Shown here one piece after another: positions 1 through 8,911 of a DNA stretch of 64,000 bases. The stretch's first letter is position 1, and every line of letters begins with the position of its first letter. The stretch spans positions 1-64,000 of the IMG/VR virus record IMGVR_UViG_3300032265_003789; one strand, given 5' to 3'. The stretch is from a virus. Under the pieces are notes generated by a model. That model saw only the letters and a list, made by a program, of their open reading frames with translations, had not been told where the DNA came from and ran no database searches. The position numbers and the translations under genes are program-made.

Positions 1-3000
1 ATAGCGCAGATCGCTAATCCCCAAAAGTCAATAGGTTTGTTTGAACGCCTTGGCAATTATCTAGCAGACGGGCTAGGCACTGGCTTGGGCAAGGGACTAA
101 AAACCGTAGCCTCAATACAATTTGTATCAATATTGACTCAGCCGATTGTAATGGCAGGTGCGGCTATTGCGGGAGCTTTTGGCGCGATGGTTGGCGGCAG
201 CTTTGGCGCTGCGGTCAGTCTGGAAAAATTAAAAATCCAGCTTGAGGGAGTATACGGATCTAGCGCTAAAGCTTCCGAGCAATTTAAAGCTTTTGCTGCC
301 TCGGCTAAAAGCTACGGTGGAAACGCTCCCCAACTAGCGAGGTCTGCTGCTGAATTGAGATTGCAAACCGCTGGTACTTCTCTAGAGCCACAATCAGAAA
401 GAATTACCAGCGCTCTAGATAAAATTGGCGCAGCTAGAGGATTAGATAAAGAAAGCAGGCTGCAAGTTGCAGACCTTATTGAAAAGATTGCCGAAAACCC
501 CACACTAGAGAGTAGGGTAATTTCTAAAGCATTGCCTAAACTCTTACCAGGTGCTCTAGGTATAGCAGCTAAAGCGCAAGGCGTGAGTCAGGCTCAATTT
601 CTTGCTTTAGTCAAGTCGGGCAGTGTGAGCACTGAGCAATTCTTACCACAGTTTGCTAGGCAATCCGAATTAGAAGCCCAAGGCAATCTCGCAAATATTC
701 AATCTTCCCCACTAGCCCAGATTGATCAAGTTCAAAGCAAGTTCGCAGTATTTAGCCGTAACCTTGGCGCACCTGTATTAGCAGCAGTAGGAGCGCTGCT
801 GGCTCCAATTAACGCGCTATTGGATTTGAGCACGAAAACTAGCGGTGTATTCGAGACACTAGCTGGGATTATTGGAGGAAGACTAGTTCTATCTTTGCTG
901 CAATCCAATCCACTCATCATGTCGCTCCAAAGTGGATTTACTGGCTTGTTCGCTCAACTTACTAGCAATCCCATAGGCGCAGTCTCCACAGGATTTACTA
1001 ACCTAGCTGGCAGTTTAAAAACCGCAGGATTGGCTTTTGCTGAATTAGCAGTGCAAGCAGGTTTAGCTTTTGTGGCATTCAAAACTGTAGAAGCTGGCTA
1101 CCAAATCCTTTTTGCCCAAGATGATGAGATGAAAAAACGGGCAGAATATGCCCAAGGATTAACCCAAAAAGCCAGCGCCCAAGCCAACAAAACTGGAGAA
1201 GAATACAAACCCACTTTTACTGGAAACACTTATACAGACCTCCAGCAAAATCAAAAACAAATCACCAAAAATCTGTTAAGCAACTTCCTTAATCCCTTGA
1301 AAGCTGGAGAAAATATTTCTACGGTTTTCTCTTCTATTGGCAATTTAATCAATACTCCTAGCCAAGAGCGCGATGTTGCCAATGCCCAAAAATTCAATAC
1401 AGGGACGCAGGCTTTCCTCAATTCGCCAGAGTTTACTAAATATAGTAATGCCAGCTACATGGCGCAAAAATTCAAAGAGCTCCAAGATATCAGAGGAACA
1501 AGCGCCAATCTTCAAGCCCAAGCTGGATATGCCCAGCGCACCGGCAATTTTGATCAATATTCTAAGCTCAATAGCGCTCTAGGTACCAATCAAATCAAGG
1601 AGCAAGATTTCCTTAAAAAGAACTTTAACTTGGCTCAACTGACAACGCTCCAAAACAACCTTAAAAACCAAGCCACCGCCATAGACCAAAGCAAGCAAGA
1701 TGGCCCAATCAAAGCTGAAAATCTCAAGAAGGTAAATTCAGAATTGGCGCTGGTTGAAAAAACAATCAATAGTATCAACAAGCTTACTAACAACACCAAT
1801 ACTGAGTGGCTGGGACTAACCAATACAATCAATAAAGCTCAGCAATCTGTAGATAATATCAATTATTCCAACAGCAGGCAAACCCTTGCCAATCAAACTA
1901 ATGTTCTGCAAGGGCAAATCTCTGGACAATACAACTCTCAAGTAGCCGGACTCTATAGCGCTCAAGCTGAGCGCGGATTGCTGCAAAGTAAATCCGATGT
2001 GCTGCAGGCAAATCTTGAAAAATTAACCCAAGGATTGCAGGCAAGTTTGGCAGCCCGTGCTAGTGGCTCAAACCTTACTAATGCCCAAGAAATTGCTAGA
2101 CCTGAGCGCCTAGGCACAGATCTTCTATCTGGAATCCAATCGGGTAAATTATCCCCAGCTGCTATCAACAGTGAGCTAGAGAAAAACGGGCTTTCCTACA
2201 CTCCAGAGCAACAAAAATTACTCAAAACCGCAGCAGAGCTGGCACAATTCAAGGATCAATATCTAGAATCTCTCAAAGGAATCAAGGAGAAAGATTTACA
2301 GATTTTGCAGGTGCAGGCGGAAATCAACAAAGCAGCAATCCAAAGGCAAACAGCCTTGATTGAATCGCTTAACGCCATGGCGCAAGCTAGAGCTGATATT
2401 AACAAAACCTCTGCCCTATCTGGCTTGAATCAAGCGGTGGCTAATCGCTCTCTAGGTACAGTGCAATATGGAGTTCAATCAGCCCAGATCAATCAAGTAG
2501 CAGCCAATAGCAATCTCTCTAGTGCCACAACTTTTGTGCAATCTCTAGGGCAGGCTCTTGATAAATTTGACCCGGCTACTACCGAGAAATTTAAAGAGTT
2601 TATCGGTTTGCCAGCTTCTAGCAATCTCAAGAGCTCTCTAGCCAATACATCAAGGCAAGCTCTTGATCTCAGGTTGCAAAATCTGACCCCAGCTCAACAG
2701 CAGCAAATGGCAAACAATGGGCAGCTAAGCGGTTTAGCCTCTCGCGCGCAAGCATATACAGGTGCGAACGAATCCCAAAGACATGCTGGCTTACAATCTG
2801 CTGAAGCCAGTAAAGCGGTACTTGATTCACAGATGTCCGCGGCAGAAACCTTTATTTCAATTTCTAGGCAATTGCGCAATTTAGGCGAAAGCTTCCAAGG
2901 GTTCCAACGCGCTTTGACTAAAAATATACTAGATGCCCAAAACGCGCTTAAGGACGCGCAAAATGACTTGCAACTCAATCAGCTTAAAGGGCAATTGCAA

Positions 3001-5334
3001 AGCTTTATTATCCCTGGTAGCAACGGGCCATTTAGAGAATTATTCAAGATTATTACCGATTACGAAGCTGAGGTCAATTCAATCAGGTCTGGGCAAGGCA
3101 AGTTGCAATCCGACAAGCTCTCTATACAGGATCAGACAATTCAGCTAAGCCAGCAAATCAGAAACCTTGAAGAGCAAAGGCTAGATCTCTCTAGGCAATT
3201 AGTCAAAGACTTTGGCACTAATGCCGAAGCGATTATGTCTGCGTGGAAGAGCGCAACTACCAAGCTTACAGGTATCAATCAATACACAGATAAGATCCTT
3301 GAAACCTTTAAAGGAGTAGCAAACAAGCTCTCTGGTAAACCCACTACAGCTATTGATGCTAAAGCCAATACTGGCAACTTTACCGCAGTGGCTCCAACTA
3401 TGCCCAGCGCTCCAGTATTTGCCAAAGTGCCAGAGGAAAAGCAAGAAGGCACAATCGCGTACGCTCAATCTCCCTATGGTTACAACTTGCGAGATAACCG
3501 GGATATGATGGCGCCGGGCACTAGGGAATTTTTGTTTAATAAATACAGCAGCAATACCCCAGAATTAGCCAACAGCGACCAAAACCCAATAGAGCAAGGT
3601 GATTTTGAGCAAAGACCCAACTATCAATATGACGAGCAAACTCCCAATCTAGCGCCAGTTCAACCGGCAGCTCAAACCATAGCGGGTAATGCTCAAATAG
3701 TGCTAAATACCCCACAAGTGAACTTGCCAGCTAATAGCCAAATTAGCCAACTGCAAGGGCTCAAAATCCAAGCTAATGCTGTTCAGCAAAAAAACCAAGA
3801 ACAGCTAATGCAAAACGCTGGGGAAGGTTTGATCGATAAATTGCAAGGGTTTATCAACTCTCAAGGGAAAACCACAATACAGCAGCAAAGGCAGCTAGCC
3901 CCCGGTAGCAAGGAAGAAATAAATTATCAGCAAATGCTGGACAAATCAAGCGGGGTACTGACGTATCAAAATCAGATTACTGAAGCGGCCCGCTCTACTA
4001 GGCTGGAGTACGAACAGGCAGCCTACGCACTAGAAGATCAAAATAAGGAGCTCAAGCAACAAAGCGACGTGCTTTCTTCAAGGATTGAAGATCTAAACTC
4101 TAAATTATCAAAACGAGACCTATCAGATGAGCAGAGCCAAAAGCTAAAAGAAGCTCTGGCAATAGCTCAAAGCTCACAAGGACTGATGGTACAACAAATA
4201 GGGATCAACGATCAGCGTATTACTGGACTAAGAGGGGTTGAAGGTAACGCAACACAAACCGCCCAAGGTAGAAAGCAAGTTGAGGCTTATATTGAATCGA
4301 CTCAAGCTCTGGTAAATTTCCAAGTTCAATACGCTAAATTCAAATCTGATACAGGACAAGACCCTTTCGGCTCTATGGGAGAGCAGGCAGCTATACTCAC
4401 AGCCAAAATGGAGAATTTAAAACGCTCATTTGACTTAGAAGAATCTATAGCCAAGATGGGGGGAGAAGCTACTCTAGGAGTTGGCAAGATTGCCGAGCTC
4501 AGACAGCAGATGAATGAAATGAACGCTCAATCTTTAAAAGATGCCAAGATTGCTGGCAACAAGTACGCTAGCGGGTTCCAAACTGGATTGAAAGATATGT
4601 TTTCAGGATTGGCTCAAGACGTCGATGGCTATACTAAGCCACTAGAAATTGTGGCAAACGGTATTAGAAAAATGTTTTCGGGAGTGACGGATGAGATCAG
4701 TAATATGATGTCCAAATCCATTACAGAGTGGATATTTGGAGCTCAATCTGCTGTGGGGTCTTCAATACAAAATACAGCAGGGCTCAATACTTCTGGCATT
4801 TTTGCAGGTAACGGAGGATCAGGTATAGGCTCACTAATCGGCTCAGGTGCAAACCTGCTAAGCGGATTATTCGGAGGGATGGGCGGTGGTTTTAGCACTA
4901 GCGGGATCACCTCGTTGGGATTCTATCAAGGTGGACTAGTAGGCAACTATGCCAGCGGTGGCGCCATTGGCTCTCTAGGAGCTCAGGCTGCTCAAGCCCT
5001 CTTTGCCGAACAGAACGCGTCGGGCACCAAGCCAGTGTTGGCAGCGCTTACCCCTGGGGAATATGTGATTCCTAGAGACCAAGTAAATAGTATGCTCTCG
5101 GCAAATCCTAAACCCTACAGGCTCAATAACCTAGCGAACATGAGCGCCTATAGTGGGGTAGACACTGGCAACAGTGGATCTTCAGTGACCACAAATAACC
5201 GATCATACGCTGTGAGCAATAATTGGAATATCAATTACAACCCCAGCAATCCAAATAGCATGAGCGATTCGCAAGTACGAGCATACAACCAGATACAGAC
5301 CGAACGTACTGTGAAAAGATTTGGAGATGCGTAA
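1..5334 (+). CDS. Tail tape measure protein (5' end cut by window edge)
   Basis: Very long tail protein that sets tail length and threads through the tail tube. The first start-like codon is TTG at 37, but the frame is open back to base 1 with no stop, so the gene begins outside the window. About 1777 residues are visible. Hydrophobic segments occur at roughly residues 30-75 and 280-370. The middle is a very long Gln/Asn/Ala-rich, coiled-coil-like region with few aromatic residues. The C-terminus is Gly/Ser-rich and contains the tape-measure-like stretch ALTPGEYVIPRDQ near residue 1690. At about 0.15 nm per residue the tail would be at least 260 nm long (inference). The usual upstream partners, tube protein and chaperones, lie far away at 43-46 kb. 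Confidence 0.9.
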   Translation: MAQIANPQKSIGLFERLGNYLADGLGTGLGKGLKTVASIQFVSILTQPIVMAGAAIAGAFGAMVGGSFGAAVSLEKLKIQLEGVYGSSAKASEQFKAFAASAKSYGGNAPQLARSAAELRLQTAGTSLEPQSERITSALDKIGAARGLDKESRLQVADLIEKIAENPTLESRVISKALPKLLPGALGIAAKAQGVSQAQFLALVKSGSVSTEQFLPQFARQSELEAQGNLANIQSSPLAQIDQVQSKFAVFSRNLGAPVLAAVGALLAPINALLDLSTKTSGVFETLAGIIGGRLVLSLLQSNPLIMSLQSGFTGLFAQLTSNPIGAVSTGFTNLAGSLKTAGLAFAELAVQAGLAFVAFKTVEAGYQILFAQDDEMKKRAEYAQGLTQKASAQANKTGEEYKPTFTGNTYTDLQQNQKQITKNLLSNFLNPLKAGENISTVFSSIGNLINTPSQERDVANAQKFNTGTQAFLNSPEFTKYSNASYMAQKFKELQDIRGTSANLQAQAGYAQRTGNFDQYSKLNSALGTNQIKEQDFLKKNFNLAQLTTLQNNLKNQATAIDQSKQDGPIKAENLKKVNSELALVEKTINSINKLTNNTNTEWLGLTNTINKAQQSVDNINYSNSRQTLANQTNVLQGQISGQYNSQVAGLYSAQAERGLLQSKSDVLQANLEKLTQGLQASLAARASGSNLTNAQEIARPERLGTDLLSGIQSGKLSPAAINSELEKNGLSYTPEQQKLLKTAAELAQFKDQYLESLKGIKEKDLQILQVQAEINKAAIQRQTALIESLNAMAQARADINKTSALSGLNQAVANRSLGTVQYGVQSAQINQVAANSNLSSATTFVQSLGQALDKFDPATTEKFKEFIGLPASSNLKSSLANTSRQALDLRLQNLTPAQQQQMANNGQLSGLASRAQAYTGANESQRHAGLQSAEASKAVLDSQMSAAETFISISRQLRNLGESFQGFQRALTKNILDAQNALKDAQNDLQLNQLKGQLQSFIIPGSNGPFRELFKIITDYEAEVNSIRSGQGKLQSDKLSIQDQTIQLSQQIRNLEEQRLDLSRQLVKDFGTNAEAIMSAWKSATTKLTGINQYTDKILETFKGVANKLSGKPTTAIDAKANTGNFTAVAPTMPSAPVFAKVPEEKQEGTIAYAQSPYGYNLRDNRDMMAPGTREFLFNKYSSNTPELANSDQNPIEQGDFEQRPNYQYDEQTPNLAPVQPAAQTIAGNAQIVLNTPQVNLPANSQISQLQGLKIQANAVQQKNQEQLMQNAGEGLIDKLQGFINSQGKTTIQQQRQLAPGSKEEINYQQMLDKSSGVLTYQNQITEAARSTRLEYEQAAYALEDQNKELKQQSDVLSSRIEDLNSKLSKRDLSDEQSQKLKEALAIAQSSQGLMVQQIGINDQRITGLRGVEGNATQTAQGRKQVEAYIESTQALVNFQVQYAKFKSDTGQDPFGSMGEQAAILTAKMENLKRSFDLEESIAKMGGEATLGVGKIAELRQQMNEMNAQSLKDAKIAGNKYASGFQTGLKDMFSGLAQDVDGYTKPLEIVANGIRKMFSGVTDEISNMMSKSITEWIFGAQSAVGSSIQNTAGLNTSGIFAGNGGSGIGSLIGSGANLLSGLFGGMGGGFSTSGITSLGFYQGGLVGNYASGGAIGSLGAQAAQALFAEQNASGTKPVLAALTPGEYVIPRDQVNSMLSANPKPYRLNNLANMSAYSGVDTGNSGSSVTTNNRSYAVSNNWNINYNPSNPNSMSDSQVRAYNQIQTERTVKRFGDA

Positions 5335-5339
5335 TACAA

Positions 5340-6116
5340 ATGGCAATGCAATCACCATATGTACCCTCGCGTCCCAATTATCAAAAAACACAAGCTTCCA
5401 AGCAAATGAGAAAAGAAGCTTTTCAAAAAATAGAGCACACAGAAATAAAAGCAAAGCTTAAAAAAACTAATCCGACTCCTTGTGAAATTCTTAATTATTG
5501 CTTAAAAGCAATCAATTTAAATTTTTCCAAATACCAGATTTATGAGATTCTAGACGGGATTCGGCAAGGACATAACCTTGAACCTTGGGATCTCGAGGAT
5601 GCTTTTGTGCAAATAACAAAATATACATATTGGGACGATTTTACCAATGCATTAAAAAATTTAAATGGAAATGTACCAGAAGAGAATGTACCAAACGTTG
5701 ACGCATCTGGTAGCGAAGGGGTACAAATTGAAACTATTGGATCTACCCCTGGCGTTCTCACACTCACTAGCGGTCGCGGTGTTGGTATTCCAATAGAAAT
5801 CAGACAAAACAAAATTATTAACTATCAACGACCAATGGAGATCAGGATTGCTGAAGAAGGTTTTGCCTCTATTGATGTTAATCTTACCGGTTCTTTTGAT
5901 TACCAAAAAACCTTGTCACAATGGGAGATTTCTAAACCTAGGGACATAGACATTGAAAGCAATGAAATTTCTAGTGCATTCCCAGATAAGTCTATTTGCA
6001 CTGTAATCAGAATTGCCGGTGATTTTATTTGGTTGGACTTTCCTGATTTTGAAGGAGATCCCACATTACATCACATAGCATATATTCCAGAAAAGAAACA
6101 ATTGTTAATATACTAA
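5340..6116 (+). CDS. Hypothetical protein containing a fragment of the major capsid protein
   Basis: A 258-aa protein starting 5 bp after the tape-measure stop. Residues 1-120 are Lys/Asn-rich and not recognised. Residues about 124-185 clearly match the C-terminus of the major capsid protein encoded at 19422-21263. Shared elements are EGVQxETIGSTxGVLT, GRGVGxPxEIRQNxIxNYQR and EEGFAxxDVxxTG. Differences include an in-frame loss of the stretch YAFGNAAV. Residues 190-258 are acidic/aromatic and unrecognised. This is either a chimeric gene made by duplication of capsid sequence or a decayed head/tail decoration gene. Function unknown. Confidence 0.7.
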   Translation: MAMQSPYVPSRPNYQKTQASKQMRKEAFQKIEHTEIKAKLKKTNPTPCEILNYCLKAINLNFSKYQIYEILDGIRQGHNLEPWDLEDAFVQITKYTYWDDFTNALKNLNGNVPEENVPNVDASGSEGVQIETIGSTPGVLTLTSGRGVGIPIEIRQNKIINYQRPMEIRIAEEGFASIDVNLTGSFDYQKTLSQWEISKPRDIDIESNEISSAFPDKSICTVIRIAGDFIWLDFPDFEGDPTLHHIAYIPEKKQLLIY

Positions 6117-6144
6117 TACATTGTCTCTTTAGCACAAAAATTAA

Positions 6145-6600
6145 TACACTAAGTATATTTGCCTACAAAACAAGATATATGGAAACCTGATAAATCCGGC
6201 TGCTGGCGACAGAATATCTTATATATCCTATTTCAATACGATTACCGGTACGACACTCGATACGATTATCAATACAATATCCATATGAAAACCTGATGAA
6301 TCCGACTGCTATCGACAGAATATCTTATATATTCCCTTGTCGGTACGATTACCGGTACGATAACCCGTACAAATACTCGTACAGTATATATACAAATTCC
6401 TGATATTTTCCGGCAAAATCGACAGAATATCTTATATATTTCCCGGGTATCCGTACGTTTATCAATACGATTACCGACACATATAAGTAAAATCTCAAAA
6501 TATCTAGAAATATATAAGAAAGTTTATAGAAAAATACCCAAAATTAGGTATAAATACCTATTGATCTTCTAGGAAATATATCCGATAATATATATATTAG
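6145..6600 (+). repeat. Module R1: tandem ~106-bp units plus promoter
   Basis: AT-rich non-coding region with three related units of about 106 bp. Each contains GACAGAATATCTTATATAT (6208, 6314, 6421), preceded by a CCTGAT...CCGRC block and followed by palindromic TACCGGTA / CGTAC-rich sequence. The module ends in a strong promoter (6546-6589). Almost the same ~470-bp sequence lies inverted at 51860-52330 (R3), and a shorter relative lies at 18160-18531 (R2). The tandem units are upstream of the promoter, so they are probably protein-binding (activator, iteron or centromere-like) rather than transcribed. Confidence 0.85.
6546..6589 (+). promoter_or_regulatory. Promoter with AGGTATaaATACCT operator (R1)
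   Basis: Perfect inverted repeat AGGTAT-AA-ATACCT at 6546-6559, directly followed by -35 TTGATC (6561-6566), 17 bp, and -10 GATAAT (6584-6589). A strong ribosome site GATAAGGAGG follows before the ATG at 6622. The palindrome next to the -35 looks like an operator for a phage regulator. Confidence 0.75.
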
Positions 6601-6621
6601 CCCGATAAGGAGGTTCCGCTC

Positions 6622-6849
6622 ATGTCCTACTCAACTTTCGTTACTGCGTTCCGTTCCCACTACCTCGCTCTCGAGGTATCCCGCCCCGTTGCTTGCTTTT
6701 TTGTAGCCCAGGAGATCGCGGCTTTTGTTCAAGCCAACCGCATTTCCTACGCTCGTGCTCGCGCGTATTTCCAGCGCTTGGAGTTTGATGGACATATCCG
6801 TCTGATCGTCGTTCTCGGTGGCGTTGACACCATGTTCGAGTGGGTATAG
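6622..6849 (+). CDS. Small protein driven by module R1
   Basis: A 75-aa protein, MSYSTFVTAFRSHY..., mixed helix with a short hydrophobic stretch (VACFFVAQEIAAFV). It has a very strong Shine-Dalgarno sequence. Its codons are C/G-ending (cgt, ctc, gcc) and clearly richer in G+C than most of the phage, as expected for high expression or a different origin. It is monocistronic: promoter just upstream, intrinsic terminator 8 bp after the stop. No family recognised. R2 and R3 drive unrelated small proteins in the same layout. Confidence 0.75.
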   Translation: MSYSTFVTAFRSHYLALEVSRPVACFFVAQEIAAFVQANRISYARARAYFQRLEFDGHIRLIVVLGGVDTMFEWV

Positions 6850-6857
6850 TGCTCTCT

Positions 6858-6880
6858 CCCCCGAAAGGGGGTTTTTTTTT
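6858..6880 (+). terminator. Intrinsic terminator
   Basis: CCCCC-gaaa-GGGGG stem-loop followed by nine T. The same hairpin ends the R2 and R3 small genes. Confidence 0.9.
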
Positions 6881-6889
6881 GTCCATTAA

Positions 6890-7552
6890 CTACCTCGTAT
6901 TGATAAACCAATACTGCATGTCACCCCCCCTTGGCTTCGTGCTGCGTACCTGCGTTTTTACTATAGGTGCGCCATGCCTAGCCAAAGTTTGTAAGGTATT
7001 TTGCACCAGTGAGTAGGAAACTTCCCTGCCATATCTCGCTTGGTATTTTTCCGCAATTACCTGTGAATGCCTCCCCTCTGGACTAAGCAGGCTATAGATT
7101 TCTAGCGCTTTCTGGGCAGAATATGCCAGCGCTTTTTTTATAGGTAGCAAATCTATCCCATCTCGCAGTAGCTCGGCTAATATCGCTATCCCTTCGCTCT
7201 GGGCAGATTCGCACAGGAGCGGATAGCTGCTGATTTTTCTTAGGTGCCAATAGCTTAGGTGTTTCGAGGGAAACCCGGATCGCTCTACCCTGCGCGATAT
7301 GGGAGCGCCTGCTCGAACCATGGCTATCAGAAGGCTAGATATCCTGTGAGCGTCTAGCGGCTCGCTATACCTACTTTGGTAAATTGTAAATAAGTCCGTG
7401 GTACTTTGCGGGTAGTCCGTAAGCAGATCATACAACCTCAAGCCATTGCGAGCAGGGGGAATCAATACCGCCTCGGGTAGCGCCATATTCTGTGAGATTA
7501 TCTGAGATACCGCACTAAATACCTCGGTGCGCGATTGTATTGATTTTGCCAT
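6890..7552 (-). CDS. Putative DNA-binding protein with two winged-helix-like repeats
   Basis: A 220-aa basic protein made of two similar halves. About residues 35-120 are ALxxxxKALxLYxLL-like, then QSRYSEPL, then LLIAMVRAGAPISRRV, ending SYWHLR. About residues 130-218 run from ALAYSAQKALEIYSLL to EKYQARYGREVSYSLVQNTLQTLARHGAPI and end MQYWFI. The pattern (helix, helix, 'L..L...GAP', basic wing) suggests tandem winged helix-turn-helix domains. A single similar domain is at 17386-17727. Placed beside R1, it could be a regulator of the phage promoters (inference). No named family assigned. Confidence 0.6.
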   Translation of the reverse strand: MAKSIQSRTEVFSAVSQIISQNMALPEAVLIPPARNGLRLYDLLTDYPQSTTDLFTIYQSRYSEPLDAHRISSLLIAMVRAGAPISRRVERSGFPSKHLSYWHLRKISSYPLLCESAQSEGIAILAELLRDGIDLLPIKKALAYSAQKALEIYSLLSPEGRHSQVIAEKYQARYGREVSYSLVQNTLQTLARHGAPIVKTQVRSTKPRGGDMQYWFINTR

Positions 7553-7667
7553 TTGCCTGTTAGATTGAGTTTTCCAAAATTATACCCTAGGCTGAGAGCA
7601 CCTGCTATTTTGCCAATAAAAGCTATAGGGTACAATACTAGTAAACTTAACTATTGTTTTACTAAAT

Positions 7668-8090
7668 ATGTATTACATCGAAAAAATAACTTATTTTATT
7701 GAAGAAGCGGCAATTCCTACCTATATAGCAGCCGAGGAAAGAATCTGGGACACTTGGCTAATTCAACAACCAGGCGTAGTTCGCAAAGAGCTCTGGCTTG
7801 ACCCTGACCAGCCCAATATTCTAAAAGTCGTAGTCACTTGGTTTTCTATGGATTTTGCTAATGCATGTGATCAAAACGAGATAGCAAGATTAGAAGGGCA
7901 AATGGACGAAGCACTCGCTGGCTATACTTGCGTCAAAATGTCTACAGATTGTTATTTTAGTAAGACCTGTATCGAAAACAACATGATCGACAATGACGAA
8001 GATCAAGACGACGACGGGGCAACTGACAGCAAGGATTACGTGCCTAAAGACGATCAGCCGGCTATGGTAGGATTGCTAGATATGGTTTAG
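7668..8090 (+). CDS. TIGR03792-like small cyanobacterial protein
   Basis: 140 aa. Residues 1-90 resemble, from memory, the small uncharacterised cyanobacterial family TIGR03792 (a ferredoxin-like, ABM-type fold). The pattern is a conserved IExI-x-F start, then ERIWDTWLIQQPGVVRKELW, then a 'V..TWFS' strand. The tail (residues 105-140) is very acidic (DNDEDQDDDGATDSKD) and looks disordered. Function of the family is unknown. It is monocistronic, with a terminator right after the stop. Confidence 0.6.
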   Translation: MYYIEKITYFIEEAAIPTYIAAEERIWDTWLIQQPGVVRKELWLDPDQPNILKVVVTWFSMDFANACDQNEIARLEGQMDEALAGYTCVKMSTDCYFSKTCIENNMIDNDEDQDDDGATDSKDYVPKDDQPAMVGLLDMV

Positions 8091-8096
8091 AAGCGG

Positions 8097-8125
8097 AGCT
8101 CCTAGGTTTTTCTAGGAGCTTTTTA
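8097..8125 (+). terminator. Intrinsic terminator
   Basis: AGCTCCTAG / CTAGGAGCT stem with a T-rich loop and TTTT tail, just after the 7668-8090 gene. Confidence 0.8.
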
Positions 8126-8130
8126 GTAGC

Positions 8131-8159
8131 TTGACATTTTTAAAAAACTAGAGTAAGCT
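8131..8159 (+). promoter_or_regulatory. Sigma70-type promoter
   Basis: TTGACA (8131-8136), 17 bp, TAAGCT (8154-8159). The same -10 variant recurs before the accessory genes at 8974, 37408, 41719 and 56825. It is set for the gene at 8233. Confidence 0.7.
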
Positions 8160-8232
8160 GATAGCAATAAAGGTTTTAGCCACTCGATACACAGGCTAGG
8201 ACAATTAATCGCTACAATAGGATATTCGCACC

Positions 8233-8538
8233 ATGGAACGCTTTATACTTCAAGTAATTTTGTTTTTAATGTTTTTGACTTTCTACAGCTACATGATCAG
8301 TGCCCCTAAAGCAACAGCTCAACCAGTTTGCACGGAGAGCGTCTATATTGCTCAAGCTAAGCCCAATACCGTCTTAATAAGGGAGCAGGTGCAAGCTAGC
8401 CAGCTTCCTACTAAAGTTTCCACTGCCTACCTAGCATCAAAACCACTTTGCACACCCAAACGGGGCAAAGGAAAGCAATCTATCTCGGGACTGATTCGAG
8501 AGGTCAACTCTGCCACTTTAGCTCCCATCTTTGAATAA
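8233..8538 (+). CDS. Small secreted or membrane-anchored protein
   Basis: 101 aa. Residues 4-24 form a strong hydrophobic segment (FILQVILFLMFLTFYSYMI) followed by an Ala-rich possible cleavage region (APKATAQ). Two cysteines (CTES, CTPK) lie in the outer part and could pair outside the cytoplasm. Unrecognised; an envelope-acting moron or lysis accessory is possible but not shown. Confidence 0.6.
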   Translation: MERFILQVILFLMFLTFYSYMISAPKATAQPVCTESVYIAQAKPNTVLIREQVQASQLPTKVSTAYLASKPLCTPKRGKGKQSISGLIREVNSATLAPIFE

Positions 8539-8613
8539 AATGACAAAGCCACTGAGAGATATACCCGGTGGCTTAACCTAAAAAATCTGCAAGAACCTCT
8601 TTTCAGTATAACC

Positions 8614-8829
8614 CTATTGAGGCTTGCGTAATTCTTTTACTAAAGTGTGGAGAAAATCTACGCTCTCTGCAACCTTTGGATCGTTAATCAAACCAGCGTC
8701 GCTAACTGGCTTGAGAACGCTGATCACCTTGTCAATATGTCCTAAAGCCTCTTGAGTCCTGTGATCCTTGGTATCTACAGCGCTAGCGGTAATAGCCGCA
8801 CCTATTCCTAATAATTTCCAGAAATTCAT
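8614..8829 (-). CDS. Small hypothetical protein with short hydrophobic N-terminus
   Basis: 71 aa, MNFWKLLGIGAAITASAVDTK..., with an N-terminal hydrophobic stretch of about 17 residues. An amphipathic helical region follows (HIDKVISVLKPVSDAGLI ... VDFLHTLVKELRK). It could be a small membrane protein, holin-like in size only. It faces the 8233 gene; a GCCAC...GTGGC hairpin lies between them at about 8550-8575. No family recognised. Confidence 0.5.
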   Translation of the reverse strand: MNFWKLLGIGAAITASAVDTKDHRTQEALGHIDKVISVLKPVSDAGLINDPKVAESVDFLHTLVKELRKPQ

Positions 8830-8911
8830 ATTGTCGAAGGCTGGCAGCCAGCTAATCAGGTTATTCTTTTAGCGTACCATATAGGCTAATATCTTTTATT
8901 TTAAAAACCTA

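Noticed and set aside
6208-6439. Regularly spaced GACAGAATATCTTATATAT units taken as a CRISPR array
   Set aside because: Only three units, spacing about 106 bp, and the DNA between them is itself repeated and shared with R3; there are no unique spacers.
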